Part shown: in pieces, positions 53,660 through 62,705 of the stretch
Position numbering within the stretch: the first letter of the stretch is position 1
Layout of the letters: every line of letters starts with the position of its first letter
Assembly: GCF_003346815.1 (NCBI RefSeq)
Contig: NZ_CP031217.1
Coordinates: forward strand, 248,001-312,000
DNA length: 64,000 nt
Source of the DNA: Halarcobacter bivalviorum
GTDB lineage: Bacteria > Campylobacterota > Campylobacteria > Campylobacterales > Arcobacteraceae
Direction of reading: 5' to 3'
Translations under genes and position numbers: made by a program
Notes under the pieces: generated by a model
Told to the model about the DNA's origin: nothing
Database searches by the model: none
The model's input: the letters and a program-made list of their open reading frames with translations, nothing else

Positions 53660-55771
53660 TTATTTTAAACTCAAACTTACTCTTTGTTTTTCTAAATCAA
53701 CACTTAGAACTTTTATATTTTCTAAATTTTGATTGATACTTAAAACTTCACTTGGATGTGAAATTCTTTTATTAGAAATTTGTGAAATATGAAGTAGGGC
53801 ATCATTTTTTAATCCCACGTCAACAAAAGCTCCAAAGTCAGTAATATTTCTAACAATACCTGATAAAACAAAACCTTCTTTTAAGTCCTCTATTGAAGTT
53901 ATATCTTGTGCAAATTTTACTTGGTTAAAATTTTCTCTTATATCAAATCCCGGCTTTTTTAGCTCTAATACAATATCTTTTAGTTTTAAAGAACTTACAT
54001 TTAGCTCCTTAGCAATTGTTTCAATTTGATTATCTTCAAGCTCTTCAATTTTATAATTACTTTGAAGTTTTTTTGTGATTTCATAATCTTCTGGATGAAT
54101 ACCTGTATTATCTAAAATAGATTTTCCATCTTTAATTCTTAAGAAACCAACTGCTTGTTCATAAGCCTTTGCTCCAATTCCTTTTACTTTTAAAAGCTCT
54201 TCTTTTGAAGTGAATTTTCCTATTTTTTCTCTAAATTGCACAATATTTATTGCAAGTTTTTCACTAATCCCTGATACAAAAGATAAAAGTTTATATGAAG
54301 CAGAATTTAAATCTACTCCAACTCTATTTACTAAATCTATAGTTGTATTTTCTAATTTTTGACCTAACTCTTTTTGATTTATATCGTGTTGATATTGTCC
54401 TATTCCAAGTGATTTAGGGTCTATCTTAACTAGTGCTGCCATTGGGTCTCGAAGTCTTTGTGCAATAGAGATAGCTCCTCTAATTGTCACATCAAGATTT
54501 GGATATTCTAGGGCTGCTATCTTTGAAGCAGAATAGACACTTGCTCCTATTTCACTAACAATTGCATAGTTTATATTAAGATTCTTTTCTTTTATTAAAT
54601 TTGCAATAAAATCAGCAGTCTCCCTTGAAGCAGTACCATTTCCAATAGCAATTGAAGTAATTTTATATTTATTGATTAAATCATAAACTATTTTAGAAGA
54701 GTTAAGAAAATCCTCTTTTGGTTTTGTTGGGTAAATTACACTTGAAGCTAAATATAAACCATTTTCATCAATTACTGCTAATTTACAACCAGTTCTATAT
54801 CCAGGGTCAACTCCTAAGATAATTTGATTTACTAAAGGTGCAGTTTGTAGCAATTCTCTTAAATTTTTACCAAAAAGTTCACAAGCTTCACTACTTGCTT
54901 TCTCTTTTAAAGTAGTTAAGGCTTCTCTTTTTAAACTAGGGAGTAAAAGTCTTTTTAATCCATCTTTATAAGCATCAAATACTATCTCTTTTGAAGAGTT
55001 TGCCCATTCTGGAATTTTATATTTTTTTATATTTTCACAAATAGCTTTTTCATCAATCTCAATTTTTACAGAGAGTTGTTTCTCATTTGCCGCTCTTAAA
55101 ATTGCTAGAGTTCTGTGAGATTTTATATATTTTATTTTCTCTTGTTTATCAACAAAGTTAGAGTATAAACCGTTTTCTTCATACTCTTTAGCTTTTTTGA
55201 TTTCAAGTATTCCCCAATTTGCTATTTGGTTTCTAATAATCTCTTTTGATTTAAAATCATCTGCATATCTTTGAGCAATAATATCTTTTGCTCCTGTTAT
55301 AGCATCTTCAATAGAAGTAACTTCTTTATTTAAAAACTGCTTTGCTTTTTGTTCAATCTCTTCTTTTGTATATTTTAAACTTTGGATTATATTTGCAAAA
55401 GGTTCTAAACCATTCTCAATTGCTTTTGTTGTTCTTGAAGATTTTTTATCTTTAAAAGGGGTATAAATATCTTCCAAAGCTTGTATAGTCAAGGCTGCTT
55501 CTAGTTGAGATTTTACATTATCATTTAAAAAATTTTTCTCTTCTAAAATAGAGATAATCTCCTCTTTTCTTGCTAAAAACTTTTGTGAATAGGCATAAAC
55601 TTCTTCAAAAACACGAAGCTCTTCATCATTTGCATTATTTGTTAACTCTTTTCTATATCTTGCAATAAAAGGGATTGTGCAACCTTCTTCAAGTAGTTTA
55701 ATTATATTTTCAATAACTACCTTTGAAAAAGAGGTTTTTTCTTTTAATAAATTTATTAAATCATTAGTCAA
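53660..55771 (-). CDS. tex: Tex family RNA-binding protein
   Basis: A 703-residue Tex/YhgF protein: N-terminal helical region (TIPFIARYRKELT, ~33-45), YqgF/RNase H-like domain (ILGVDPGYRTGCKLAVIDENG, ~320-340), helix-hairpin-helix repeats (SGISEKLAINIVQFREKIGKF region, ~496-560, KGIGAKAYEQAVGFLRI) and a C-terminal S1 domain (GIVRNITDFGAFVDVGLKNDALLH, split ~637-660). Tex is involved in transcription and stress responses in several bacteria. Overlaps the upstream dioxygenase gene by eight bases. Confidence 0.95.
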   Translation of the reverse strand: MTNDLINLLKEKTSFSKVVIENIIKLLEEGCTIPFIARYRKELTNNANDEELRVFEEVYAYSQKFLARKEEIISILEEKNFLNDNVKSQLEAALTIQALEDIYTPFKDKKSSRTTKAIENGLEPFANIIQSLKYTKEEIEQKAKQFLNKEVTSIEDAITGAKDIIAQRYADDFKSKEIIRNQIANWGILEIKKAKEYEENGLYSNFVDKQEKIKYIKSHRTLAILRAANEKQLSVKIEIDEKAICENIKKYKIPEWANSSKEIVFDAYKDGLKRLLLPSLKREALTTLKEKASSEACELFGKNLRELLQTAPLVNQIILGVDPGYRTGCKLAVIDENGLYLASSVIYPTKPKEDFLNSSKIVYDLINKYKITSIAIGNGTASRETADFIANLIKEKNLNINYAIVSEIGASVYSASKIAALEYPNLDVTIRGAISIAQRLRDPMAALVKIDPKSLGIGQYQHDINQKELGQKLENTTIDLVNRVGVDLNSASYKLLSFVSGISEKLAINIVQFREKIGKFTSKEELLKVKGIGAKAYEQAVGFLRIKDGKSILDNTGIHPEDYEITKKLQSNYKIEELEDNQIETIAKELNVSSLKLKDIVLELKKPGFDIRENFNQVKFAQDITSIEDLKEGFVLSGIVRNITDFGAFVDVGLKNDALLHISQISNKRISHPSEVLSINQNLENIKVLSVDLEKQRVSLSLK

Positions 55772-56498
55772 GAACTATTTCCTTAAAGTCACTTCTTGTA
55801 TTTTTAAGTGGTTTATTTGATTGTGCTCTTACTGTATATACAAATGAGATTTTTGCATTGTCAGTTGAGTTTTTATTTGCATGATGAAGTGTTTTACAGT
55901 GAAATAAAACAATATCTCCCTTAGCTAAATTTTGATGAGTTCTTTTTTCAATTATTTTTTGATTCTCTTCATTTTCATCAATAAAATTATCTACTTCATC
56001 AAAAGAGCTTTTATCAAATTTCATTTTATGAGTTCCTGGAATAAACTCTAAAAGACCATTTTCTAAAAATTCATCTCCTAAGCTTAACCAAACTGATACT
56101 AAATCATCATTTTCAAAACTCCAATATCTTCTATCTTGATGCCAATAAGTTCTTGTACTTTCATGGGGAAGTTTAGTCATAATTGAGTTATGGTGAGCAA
56201 GGGTTAATACCGGAGTATCTTTTAAAATCTGTTTTAAAATAGGTCTTATCTCTTTATTTGTCATCCACTTTTTAAAAATCTCTTCTCTATCGTAAACTTG
56301 TCTTAATCTTCTAACTGTAATTTTATCTTCATCAAGACTCATATATTCTTGTTCAGTCTCAATTGGAGCTTGTTTTTTTACTAAATGTTCTTTTGCTTTT
56401 TCTAAAATTTCATCACATAATTTTGAATCTGCAAAGTTTTTGATTATTAAAAAACCATCTTCATTGAACTGGTTTAATTGTTCTTGTGTTAGTTCCAT
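55764..56498 (-). CDS. Phytanoyl-CoA dioxygenase (PhyH) family protein
   Basis: A 244-residue non-heme iron(II)/2-oxoglutarate dioxygenase-like protein. The iron motif HxD appears in TRTYWHQDRRYWSF (~116-129), the distal His in IVLFHCKTLHHANKNST (~195-211), and LEFIPGTHKMKF matches the double-stranded beta-helix. The substrate is unknown; PhyH relatives hydroxylate lipids, ectoine or small acids. First gene of a pair with tex, coding ends overlapping. Confidence 0.83.
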   Translation of the reverse strand: MELTQEQLNQFNEDGFLIIKNFADSKLCDEILEKAKEHLVKKQAPIETEQEYMSLDEDKITVRRLRQVYDREEIFKKWMTNKEIRPILKQILKDTPVLTLAHHNSIMTKLPHESTRTYWHQDRRYWSFENDDLVSVWLSLGDEFLENGLLEFIPGTHKMKFDKSSFDEVDNFIDENEENQKIIEKRTHQNLAKGDIVLFHCKTLHHANKNSTDNAKISFVYTVRAQSNKPLKNTRSDFKEIVLD

Positions 56499-56651
56499 TT
56501 TTTACTTTCATGTAAATTTTTCGTATTATACATCAAAATCTATTTTTCTTTTATTATTCAAATAAATGTTATAAGAATTATTAATATTTAAACTATAATT
56601 TTTTATTATCTTATAAGTTTAAAAAAAATATACTTGCTTACTCAAAAATCA

Positions 56652-56666
56652 TGAGAATTATTATTA
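56652..56666. promoter_or_regulatory. Fur-box-like sequence next to the DsrE-like gene start
   Basis: TGAGAATTATTATTA agrees with TGATAATnATTATCA at 12 of 14 defined positions (differences at the fourth and fourteenth bases) and abuts the AGGAG ribosome binding site. Confidence 0.35.
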
Positions 56667-56675
56667 GGAGAAAAG

Positions 56676-57101
56676 ATGAAAAAATTAGTTTTTTTAGTAA
56701 GTATTTGTTTATCATTACTTGTAACAAACTCTTTTGCAGAGCAAAAAAAAGGTTTAAATGTTGTTTTAACTGCTGCTGATGCACAAACACAACAAATGGC
56801 AATGGTTTTATCAATGATGACACTAAAGCAAGGTAAAGAAGTAAATATGACACTTTGTTCAAAAGCAGGGGATTTAGCAGTAATTGGTATGGAGAGTGAA
56901 GTTTTAAAACCAATGAATAAAAGTCCAAAAATGATGCTTCAAGCAATTATGCAAAAAGGGGCAAAAGTTGAAATTTGTCCATTATATTTACCAAATGCAG
57001 GGAAAGATGTATCTGTATTAATTGAGGGAATAACAGTTGCAAAACCACCAAAAGTTGCAGAACAACTTTTAAATAGTGATTTTACTACTTTAAGTTATTA
57101 A
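56676..57101 (+). CDS. Secreted DsrE/DsrF-like protein
   Basis: A 141-residue protein with signal peptide (KLVFLVSICLSLLVTNSFA, cleavage near 21). The rest matches the DsrE-like fold: GLNVVLTAADAQTQQMAMVL (~26-45), KEVNMTLCSKAGDLAV, and GAKVEICPLYLPNAGK with a conserved-position cysteine (~103). DsrE proteins handle sulfur carriers or form structural trimers; the exported form is of unknown role. It lies alone between reverse-strand genes. Confidence 0.78.
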   Translation: MKKLVFLVSICLSLLVTNSFAEQKKGLNVVLTAADAQTQQMAMVLSMMTLKQGKEVNMTLCSKAGDLAVIGMESEVLKPMNKSPKMMLQAIMQKGAKVEICPLYLPNAGKDVSVLIEGITVAKPPKVAEQLLNSDFTTLSY

Positions 57102-57102
57102 T

Positions 57103-57972
57103 TTATGGGTGAACAGCCTTTAGGGCTTCACCTATAGAAGTAATTGTTCTAACTGTTGTAACACCAGCTCTTTCTAATGCTGCATACTTCTCATCAGCAG
57201 TTCCTTTACTTCCATCAATGATTGCTCCTGCATGTCCCATTCTTTTACCCTTAGGTGCAGTAACTCCTGCAATATAAGAGACTACAGGTTTCGTAACATT
57301 TGATTTAATAAATTCAGCAGCAGCTTCTTCCTTTGCCCCACCGATTTCACCAATCATTACAATTACTTTAGTCTCTGGGTCATTTTCAAATCTTTGTAGA
57401 ATATCAATAAAATCACTTCCTGGAACAGGGTCTCCACCAATACCAACACAAGTACTTTGTCCAAATCCTGCTAAAGTTGACTGATTTACTGCTTCATAAG
57501 TTAAAGTACCAGACCTTGATACAATACCAACACTTCCTGGCATATGTATAGCTTCTGGCATAATTCCCATTTTACATTGACCTGGAGTGATAATACCTGG
57601 ACAGTTTGGACCAATAAGTGTTGAACCATTTAAATCAACTGCTGCTTTTACATCAAGCATATCAATAGTAGGAATACCCTCTGTGATACAAACAATTGTT
57701 TCAATTCCATTTTCACTAGCTTCAATAATTGCATCTTTACAAAATGGAGCTGGTACATAAATAATAGAAGCATTTGCTCCTGTTAATCTTTTTGCACACT
57801 CTACTGTATTATAAATTGGTAAATCTAAGTGTCTTTGTCCTCTTTTACCCGGAACTACACCACTTACAACAGTTGTTCCATATGCAATTGCTCTTCCTGT
57901 ATGAAAACTTGCTTGTGCTCCTGTTAAACCTTGAACTAATACTTTTGTATTTTTATCAATTAAAATTGCCAT
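57103..57972 (-). CDS. sucD: Succinate-CoA ligase alpha subunit
   Basis: 289 residues. The CoA-binding region [20 protein letters not shown] (~13-32), [17 protein letters not shown] (~121-137) and the phosphohistidine motif [16 protein letters not shown] (~242-257; His at ~247) are intact. With SucC it interconverts succinyl-CoA and succinate in the TCA cycle, with substrate-level phosphorylation. Its ATG overlaps the sucC stop (TAATG). Confidence 0.97.
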   Translation of the reverse strand: MAILIDKNTKVLVQGLTGAQASFHTGRAIAYGTTVVSGVVPGKRGQRHLDLPIYNTVECAKRLTGANASIIYVPAPFCKDAIIEASENGIETIVCITEGIPTIDMLDVKAAVDLNGSTLIGPNCPGIITPGQCKMGIMPEAIHMPGSVGIVSRSGTLTYEAVNQSTLAGFGQSTCVGIGGDPVPGSDFIDILQRFENDPETKVIVMIGEIGGAKEEAAAEFIKSNVTKPVVSYIAGVTAPKGKRMGHAGAIIDGSKGTADEKYAALERAGVTTVRTITSIGEALKAVHP

Positions 57973-59141
57973 TAGTTCGCCCCTTGTGCTAATTCAATTA
58001 TTTTTAGTGCAGCTTTATCTAAGTCCGCTTCTTCATAGATTTTAATATTTGAGTTTTTAATTAGTTCTAAGCCCTCTTTGGCATTTGTACCTTCAAGTCT
58101 TACAACTACGGGTACTTTTATTTCCATTTTTTGAGCGGCTGCAATAATACCAGAAGCGATAATATCACATCTTACAATACCACCAAAAATATTTACTAAA
58201 ATACCATTTACTTTTTCATCTGAAAGAATTATTTCAAAGGCTTCAATAACTCTTCCTTCATTTACACTTCCACCTACATCTAAGAAGTTCGCAGGTTCTC
58301 CTCCATGGGTTTTAATTAAATCCATTGTAGCCATTGCAAGACCAGCACCATTTACCATACAACCAATATTTCCATCAAGGCTTACATAATTTAAGTCTAG
58401 TTTTTCTGCTTTTAATTCCCTTGCATCTTCTTGAGACTCATCTCTAATCTCATTCATTTTAGGCTGTCTATAAAGTGCTGAATTATCAACTTGAATTTTT
58501 CCATCAAGACATACTAAATATCCTTGTTTTGTAACAACTAAAGGGTTTACTTCAACAAGTGATAAATCATTTTCAATAAACATTTTATACATTTTTTGCA
58601 TTAAGTCAATCATTTGTGCTGAAAGAGTTCTATCTAGTTTTAAGTCATCACAAATTTGTCTACATTGTGCAGGCATAATTCCAACAACAGGATTAATAGG
58701 ATTTCTTAGAATTTTTTCTGGAAATTTTTCTGCTACTTCTTCAATTTCCATACCACCTTCACTTGATGTGATAATCATAATTCTTTGAGTAGTTCTATCA
58801 ACTGCAAAAGCTAAATAGATTTCATTTACAACTTCACAAGGCTCTTCAATAAAAATTGAGTTTACTGGTTGACCCTCTTTTGTTGTTTGGTGTGTTACAA
58901 GTCTACTTCCTAGTAATCTTCTAACTTCATCATTTGCTTCTGTTTTAGATTCAACTACAACAACTCCACCAGCTTTTCCTCTTCCACCTGCATGAACTTG
59001 AGCTTTAATTACCCATTTATCTTCCCCAATAGTTCTTAAAATATCATCTAATTGAGAAGGGTGAGTAAGCAGTTTACCTTTTGTAGTTGGAATATCATAT
59101 TTTCTATAAAGGTTTTTTGCTTGATATTCGTGTAAATTCAT
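57972..59141 (-). CDS. sucC: Succinate-CoA ligase beta subunit
   Basis: I choose the ATG at 59141 ([15 protein letters not shown]) with AAAGGA just upstream, over an in-frame ATG at 59165; 389 residues. ATP-grasp domain with [12 protein letters not shown] (~47-58), EVNPLVVTK (~198-206), [20 protein letters not shown] (~255-274) and [13 protein letters not shown]. Operon sucC-sucD. The upstream region holds hairpins and an orphan forward terminator. Confidence 0.97.
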   Translation of the reverse strand: MNLHEYQAKNLYRKYDIPTTKGKLLTHPSQLDDILRTIGEDKWVIKAQVHAGGRGKAGGVVVVESKTEANDEVRRLLGSRLVTHQTTKEGQPVNSIFIEEPCEVVNEIYLAFAVDRTTQRIMIITSSEGGMEIEEVAEKFPEKILRNPINPVVGIMPAQCRQICDDLKLDRTLSAQMIDLMQKMYKMFIENDLSLVEVNPLVVTKQGYLVCLDGKIQVDNSALYRQPKMNEIRDESQEDARELKAEKLDLNYVSLDGNIGCMVNGAGLAMATMDLIKTHGGEPANFLDVGGSVNEGRVIEAFEIILSDEKVNGILVNIFGGIVRCDIIASGIIAAAQKMEIKVPVVVRLEGTNAKEGLELIKNSNIKIYEEADLDKAALKIIELAQGAN

Positions 59142-59192
59142 AGGTTTCCTTTTAAATAGTCCCATTTAAAAGGGACCTATTTTAATATTGAT

Positions 59193-59231
59193 CTACTTTT
59201 TAAAAGGATTTATAAAAAATCCTAAAAGTAG
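59193..59231. repeat. Long imperfect hairpin upstream of sucC
   Basis: CTACTTTT / AAAAGTAG (8 bp) stacked on AGGATTT / AAATCCT (7 bp) with a four-base bulge and loop ATAAA. It could form in a forward small RNA or in the sucC leader. Confidence 0.5.
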
Positions 59232-59245
59232 CAAAATCTAAAGGG

Positions 59246-59268
59246 GAACACAGATGTGTTCTTTTTTT
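59246..59268 (+). terminator. Orphan forward-strand intrinsic terminator
   Basis: GAACAC-AGAT-GTGTTC followed by seven T residues. There is no forward-strand gene upstream for over two kilobases, so it may end a small RNA that includes the hairpin at 59193-59231. Confidence 0.65.
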
Positions 59269-59353
59269 ATTAAAATAATTTTGAATGGAAACTTATACCA
59301 AAATAATCATATAAACGGGCTTAAGGGATTTTAAAGAAGTGTGTTTGAAAGGA

Positions 59354-59381
59354 TATAGAAAGAGTATAAACTCTTTCTATA
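59354..59381 (-). terminator. Terminator of the aldehyde dehydrogenase gene
   Basis: A perfect 12-bp stem TATAGAAAGAGT / ACTCTTTCTATA with a four-base loop, just after the stop. Confidence 0.7.
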
Positions 59382-59387
59382 AAAGTA

Positions 59388-60779
59388 CTATAATACTGGA
59401 GATTTAATAACCATCATTTTTTGGTTTTGCATCTCATTCATAGAATCAGGAATACCACCTAATCCAAGTCCTGAAGTTTTTGCACCACCAAATGGCATCC
59501 AGTCAACTCTAAATGCAGTATGGTCATTAACCATTACAGTTGTACCATTTAATCTTTTAACTGCTTTTAAAGCTGTATCAATATTTTTTGTAAATACTGC
59601 TGCTTGGAAAGAAACATCAAGTGCATTTGCTCTTTTAATTGCTTCATCAATATTTGAGTAAGAGTAAACAATTACTACTGGTCCAAATACTTCTTTTGTA
59701 GATACTAAAGCATCATCAGCAGGGTTGAAAATTACTGTTGGCTCAAAACAAGAATCAGAGATTCTTTTTCCACCAGTTAAAATTTTTCCACCTTTTTGAA
59801 CTGCTTCATTAACCCACTCTTCAACTCTGTTTACTTCGTTGTGGTTAATAAGTGGACCAACTTCAGTTTTAGGATCTAATTGATCTCCTACAACTAATTT
59901 AGAAGCATAATCAGATAATTTAGCAGCTACTTCATTGGCAATTGATTCATGTACATATACTCTTTGTACAGATACACAAACTTGACCAGCATGGTAGAAA
60001 CCACCTTTTCCTAAGTCTGGAATCATTGCATCAATATCTGCATCTGGTTCTACGATAACTGGTGCAACTCCACCATGCTCTAATGCAGCTCTTGTACCAG
60101 GGCTTGATTTAGAGTTTAAGTACCAACCAACAGGTCCTGAACCAATAAATGTAAAGAATGCAGTTTTAGGAGATGTTACTAATAACTCTCCTCCTTGTCT
60201 ATCACAAACTACAGCTTGTGCCCAACCATCAGGAAGTCCAGCCTCTTTTAGTAACTCAACTAATTTAACAGCAGACATTGGAGTTTGTGTAGCAGGTCTA
60301 ATAATTACAGGGCAACCAACTGCTAATGCAGGGATTACTTGGTGAACTGCTAAGTTAAATGGGTGGTTGAATGCAGAAATAGCAGCAACTACTCCAATAG
60401 GTTCTTTCATAGTGTAAGCCATTCTATTAGCACTTGATGCTGTATGACCCATTGCAATCTCTTGACCTTCTTGAATACCTAATTGCTCAATAGCAATTTT
60501 TACACCATTGATAGCTCTTTGGATTTCAACTTTTGAATCTATATATGGTTTTCCACCTTCACTAGCACAAAGAATTGTTAATTCTTCTACTTGTGAAGAC
60601 ATAATCTTCATTAAGTTTTCTAAAATTTCAATTCTTTTGTACTTTGGAATCCAGTTATCAACATCTAAAAATTTTTCATATGCAAGGTCAATTGCTTTTT
60701 CTACACCCTCTACACTTGTAAATGGAACCTCTCCAACTACTCTACCATCAAATGGTGATGTTACTTCGATTGTACTCAT
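59388..60779 (-). CDS. NAD(P)-dependent aldehyde dehydrogenase
   Basis: A 463-residue ALDH. Cofactor site AISAFNHPFNLAVHQVIPAL (~133-152) with proline-rich loop, FTFIGSGPVGWYLNSK (~208-223), the general-base Glu in ALEHGGVAPVIVEPDAD (~233), and the catalytic cysteine in GGFYHAGQVCVSVQRVYVH (~268). The 'EHGG' in place of the common ELGG fits the GapN/lactaldehyde/sulfolactaldehyde-like branch. Next to a TPP enzyme 28 bases upstream, so it may act on an aldehyde from, or coupled to, that pathway. Substrate unknown. Confidence 0.88.
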   Translation of the reverse strand: MSTIEVTSPFDGRVVGEVPFTSVEGVEKAIDLAYEKFLDVDNWIPKYKRIEILENLMKIMSSQVEELTILCASEGGKPYIDSKVEIQRAINGVKIAIEQLGIQEGQEIAMGHTASSANRMAYTMKEPIGVVAAISAFNHPFNLAVHQVIPALAVGCPVIIRPATQTPMSAVKLVELLKEAGLPDGWAQAVVCDRQGGELLVTSPKTAFFTFIGSGPVGWYLNSKSSPGTRAALEHGGVAPVIVEPDADIDAMIPDLGKGGFYHAGQVCVSVQRVYVHESIANEVAAKLSDYASKLVVGDQLDPKTEVGPLINHNEVNRVEEWVNEAVQKGGKILTGGKRISDSCFEPTVIFNPADDALVSTKEVFGPVVIVYSYSNIDEAIKRANALDVSFQAAVFTKNIDTALKAVKRLNGTTVMVNDHTAFRVDWMPFGGAKTSGLGLGGIPDSMNEMQNQKMMVIKSPVL

Positions 60780-60807
60780 TTTCTTCCTTTACTTTGGTTT
60801 TTGTTTA

Positions 60808-62463
60808 TTATAGCATACAAGTTTTATTAGCTAATAACTCATTTAAAATTGCATGGTTTAGTGAATAATCAACAGCAAGGTCAATTAAGTGAACACCTTT
60901 ACTATTTACACATTTTTCTAAAACTTCTTCAAACTCTTCACAAGACTCAGGTCTGTATCCTTTTGCTCCAAATGACTCAGCAAATTTAACAAAATCAGGG
61001 TTACCTAAATCAAGTCCGAAGTTATCGAATCCCATACCAGATTGTTTCCATTTAATCATTCCGTATGCATTATCATTTAAGATAATAACTGTTAAGTCTA
61101 ATCCAAGTCTTACAGCAGTTTCCATCTCTTGGTCATTCATCATGAATCCACCATCTCCACAAACAGCAACAACTTTAGAGTTAGGGTTTACCATTTTAGC
61201 TGCCATACCAGATGGAAGACCAGCACCCATAGTAGCAAGAGCATTATCTAATAATAGTGTGTTAGGTTTAGCACATCTATAGTTTCTTGCAAACCAGATT
61301 TTATAAACACCATTATCAAGTGTTACGATATCATCATCACTAGTTAATGTTTGTCTAATAGTTCTAACTGCTCTTTGAGGTAAGATTGGGAATCTTGTAT
61401 CACCAAAGTATTTAGAAAGTCTAGTTCTGATTTCATCTGCTAATCTTACATAGTAATCAAAATCCCAATGGTCTTGTTTAGAAATAGCATTTGTAATTTT
61501 TTCCATACTTGAAGCAATATCACCTACAACATCTAGTTGTGGGAAATAAGTATCATCAACTTCAGATGGGAAGAAGTTTACGTGAATAACTTTTGCAGCT
61601 CCCTCTTCATTTTCCATAAAGAATGGTGGTTTTTCAATTACATCATGACCAACATTAATAATTAAATCAGCTCTTTCAATTGCACAGTGAATAAAGTCAT
61701 CTTTAGATAATGCAGCAGTTGATAAACATAATTTGTGGTTTTCATCAATTACACCTTTACCCATTTGAGTAGAGAAGAATGGAATACCAGTTTCATTAAC
61801 GAAATCAGTTAATGCAGTAGAAATTTCACCTCTATTTGCAGCATTACCAATACATAATAATGGTCTTTTTGCTTTTTCAATCATTTTAACTGCATCAGCA
61901 ATAGCTTTTTTGTGTGCTGTTGGATATTGGAAAGCTTGAACTGGATAGATGTTATTTTCTACATCTTCTTCAGCAGAAATATCTTCAGGGAATTCGATAT
62001 GAACTGCACCTGGTCTTTCTGTTGTAGCAATTTTAAATGCTTCTCTTACTACTGAAGGAACATTGTTACCATTTACAATTTGCTTAGCATATTTTGTCAT
62101 TGGTCTCATCATTCTAACGATATCAATAATTTGGAATCTACCTTGTTTAGATTTTTTAATTGGTTTTTGACCAGTAATCATAAGCATTGGCATAGCTCCA
62201 AGTTGTGCGTATGCAGCAGCAGTAGCAAAGTTAGTAGCACCAGGCCCTAATGTAGATACACATACTCCAACTTTTCCAGTTAATCTACCATAAGTTGCAG
62301 CCATGAATCCTGCACCTTGTTCATGTCTAGTTAAGATTAATTTGATTTTATCTGATTTTCTAAGCGCTTCTAGTAAGTCTAGATTCTCTTCCCCAGGGAT
62401 ACCAAATATGTACTCAACACCTTCATTTTCTAACGCTTTAATAAATAAATCTGATGCGTTCAT
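60808..62463 (-). CDS. Acetolactate synthase large-subunit-like TPP enzyme
   Basis: I take the ATG at 62463 (MNASDLFIKALENEGVEYIF) with GGAG upstream; 551 residues. TPP-enzyme motifs: catalytic glutamate in LTRHEQGAGFMAATYGRL (~47), VSTLGPGATNFATA, and the TPP-binding GDGGFMMNDQEMETAVRLG (~421-439) with NDNAYGMIKWKQ. No regulatory small subunit follows. It could be an anabolic or catabolic acetolactate synthase, or a related 2-oxoacid decarboxylating enzyme; pairing with an ALDH favours a catabolic role. Promoter TATAAT at 62606-62611 (reverse). Confidence 0.85.
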   Translation of the reverse strand: MNASDLFIKALENEGVEYIFGIPGEENLDLLEALRKSDKIKLILTRHEQGAGFMAATYGRLTGKVGVCVSTLGPGATNFATAAAYAQLGAMPMLMITGQKPIKKSKQGRFQIIDIVRMMRPMTKYAKQIVNGNNVPSVVREAFKIATTERPGAVHIEFPEDISAEEDVENNIYPVQAFQYPTAHKKAIADAVKMIEKAKRPLLCIGNAANRGEISTALTDFVNETGIPFFSTQMGKGVIDENHKLCLSTAALSKDDFIHCAIERADLIINVGHDVIEKPPFFMENEEGAAKVIHVNFFPSEVDDTYFPQLDVVGDIASSMEKITNAISKQDHWDFDYYVRLADEIRTRLSKYFGDTRFPILPQRAVRTIRQTLTSDDDIVTLDNGVYKIWFARNYRCAKPNTLLLDNALATMGAGLPSGMAAKMVNPNSKVVAVCGDGGFMMNDQEMETAVRLGLDLTVIILNDNAYGMIKWKQSGMGFDNFGLDLGNPDFVKFAESFGAKGYRPESCEEFEEVLEKCVNSKGVHLIDLAVDYSLNHAILNELLANKTCML

Positions 62464-62576
62464 TTTATCTCCAATTTTTTTTATATAAATATTTATGCAA
62501 GTTTCACACATTTTGATTTAAATCGTTGTTAATCATTATGATTATTTCTTAAGTTTTTTGATTTTTTTAATAAGTG

Positions 62577-62586
62577 CGAATATTCG
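62577..62586. promoter_or_regulatory. Perfect palindrome downstream of the acetolactate-synthase-like promoter
   Basis: CGAATATTCG, within GTGCGAATATTCGACAC, placed about 13-22 bases after the predicted start of transcription set by the reverse-strand TATAAT at 62606-62611. A repressor operator is likely; the regulator is unknown. Confidence 0.45.
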
Positions 62587-62605
62587 ACACAATCGTTTCT
62601 GTATT

Positions 62606-62611
62606 ATTATA
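62606..62611 (-). promoter_or_regulatory. -10 box of the acetolactate-synthase-like gene
   Basis: Reverse-strand TATAAT leaving a leader of about 135 bases before the ATG at 62463. Confidence 0.5.
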
Positions 62612-62658
62612 ATAACTTTAAACAAAGAGATTAGAATAGTATTATAATTCTTTGGAGG

Positions 62659-62705
62659 AAAAACATTAAAAAGATAAGATTTTATATCTCATCTTTAATG
62701 TTTTT
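62659..62705 (-). terminator. Terminator at the end of the right-edge gene
   Basis: A long imperfect stem around a T-rich loop: AAACATTAAAAAGATAAGAT pairs with ATCTCATCTTTAATGTTT with one bulge. It overlaps the stop codon at 62682. Confidence 0.65.

Noticed and set aside
60508-60813. Forward ORF of about 100 codons opposite the aldehyde dehydrogenase gene
   Set aside because: It is a shadow of the reverse-strand coding sequence with no ribosome binding site; similar shadows opposite plsX, fabH, acnD, sucD and marC were dropped for the same reason.
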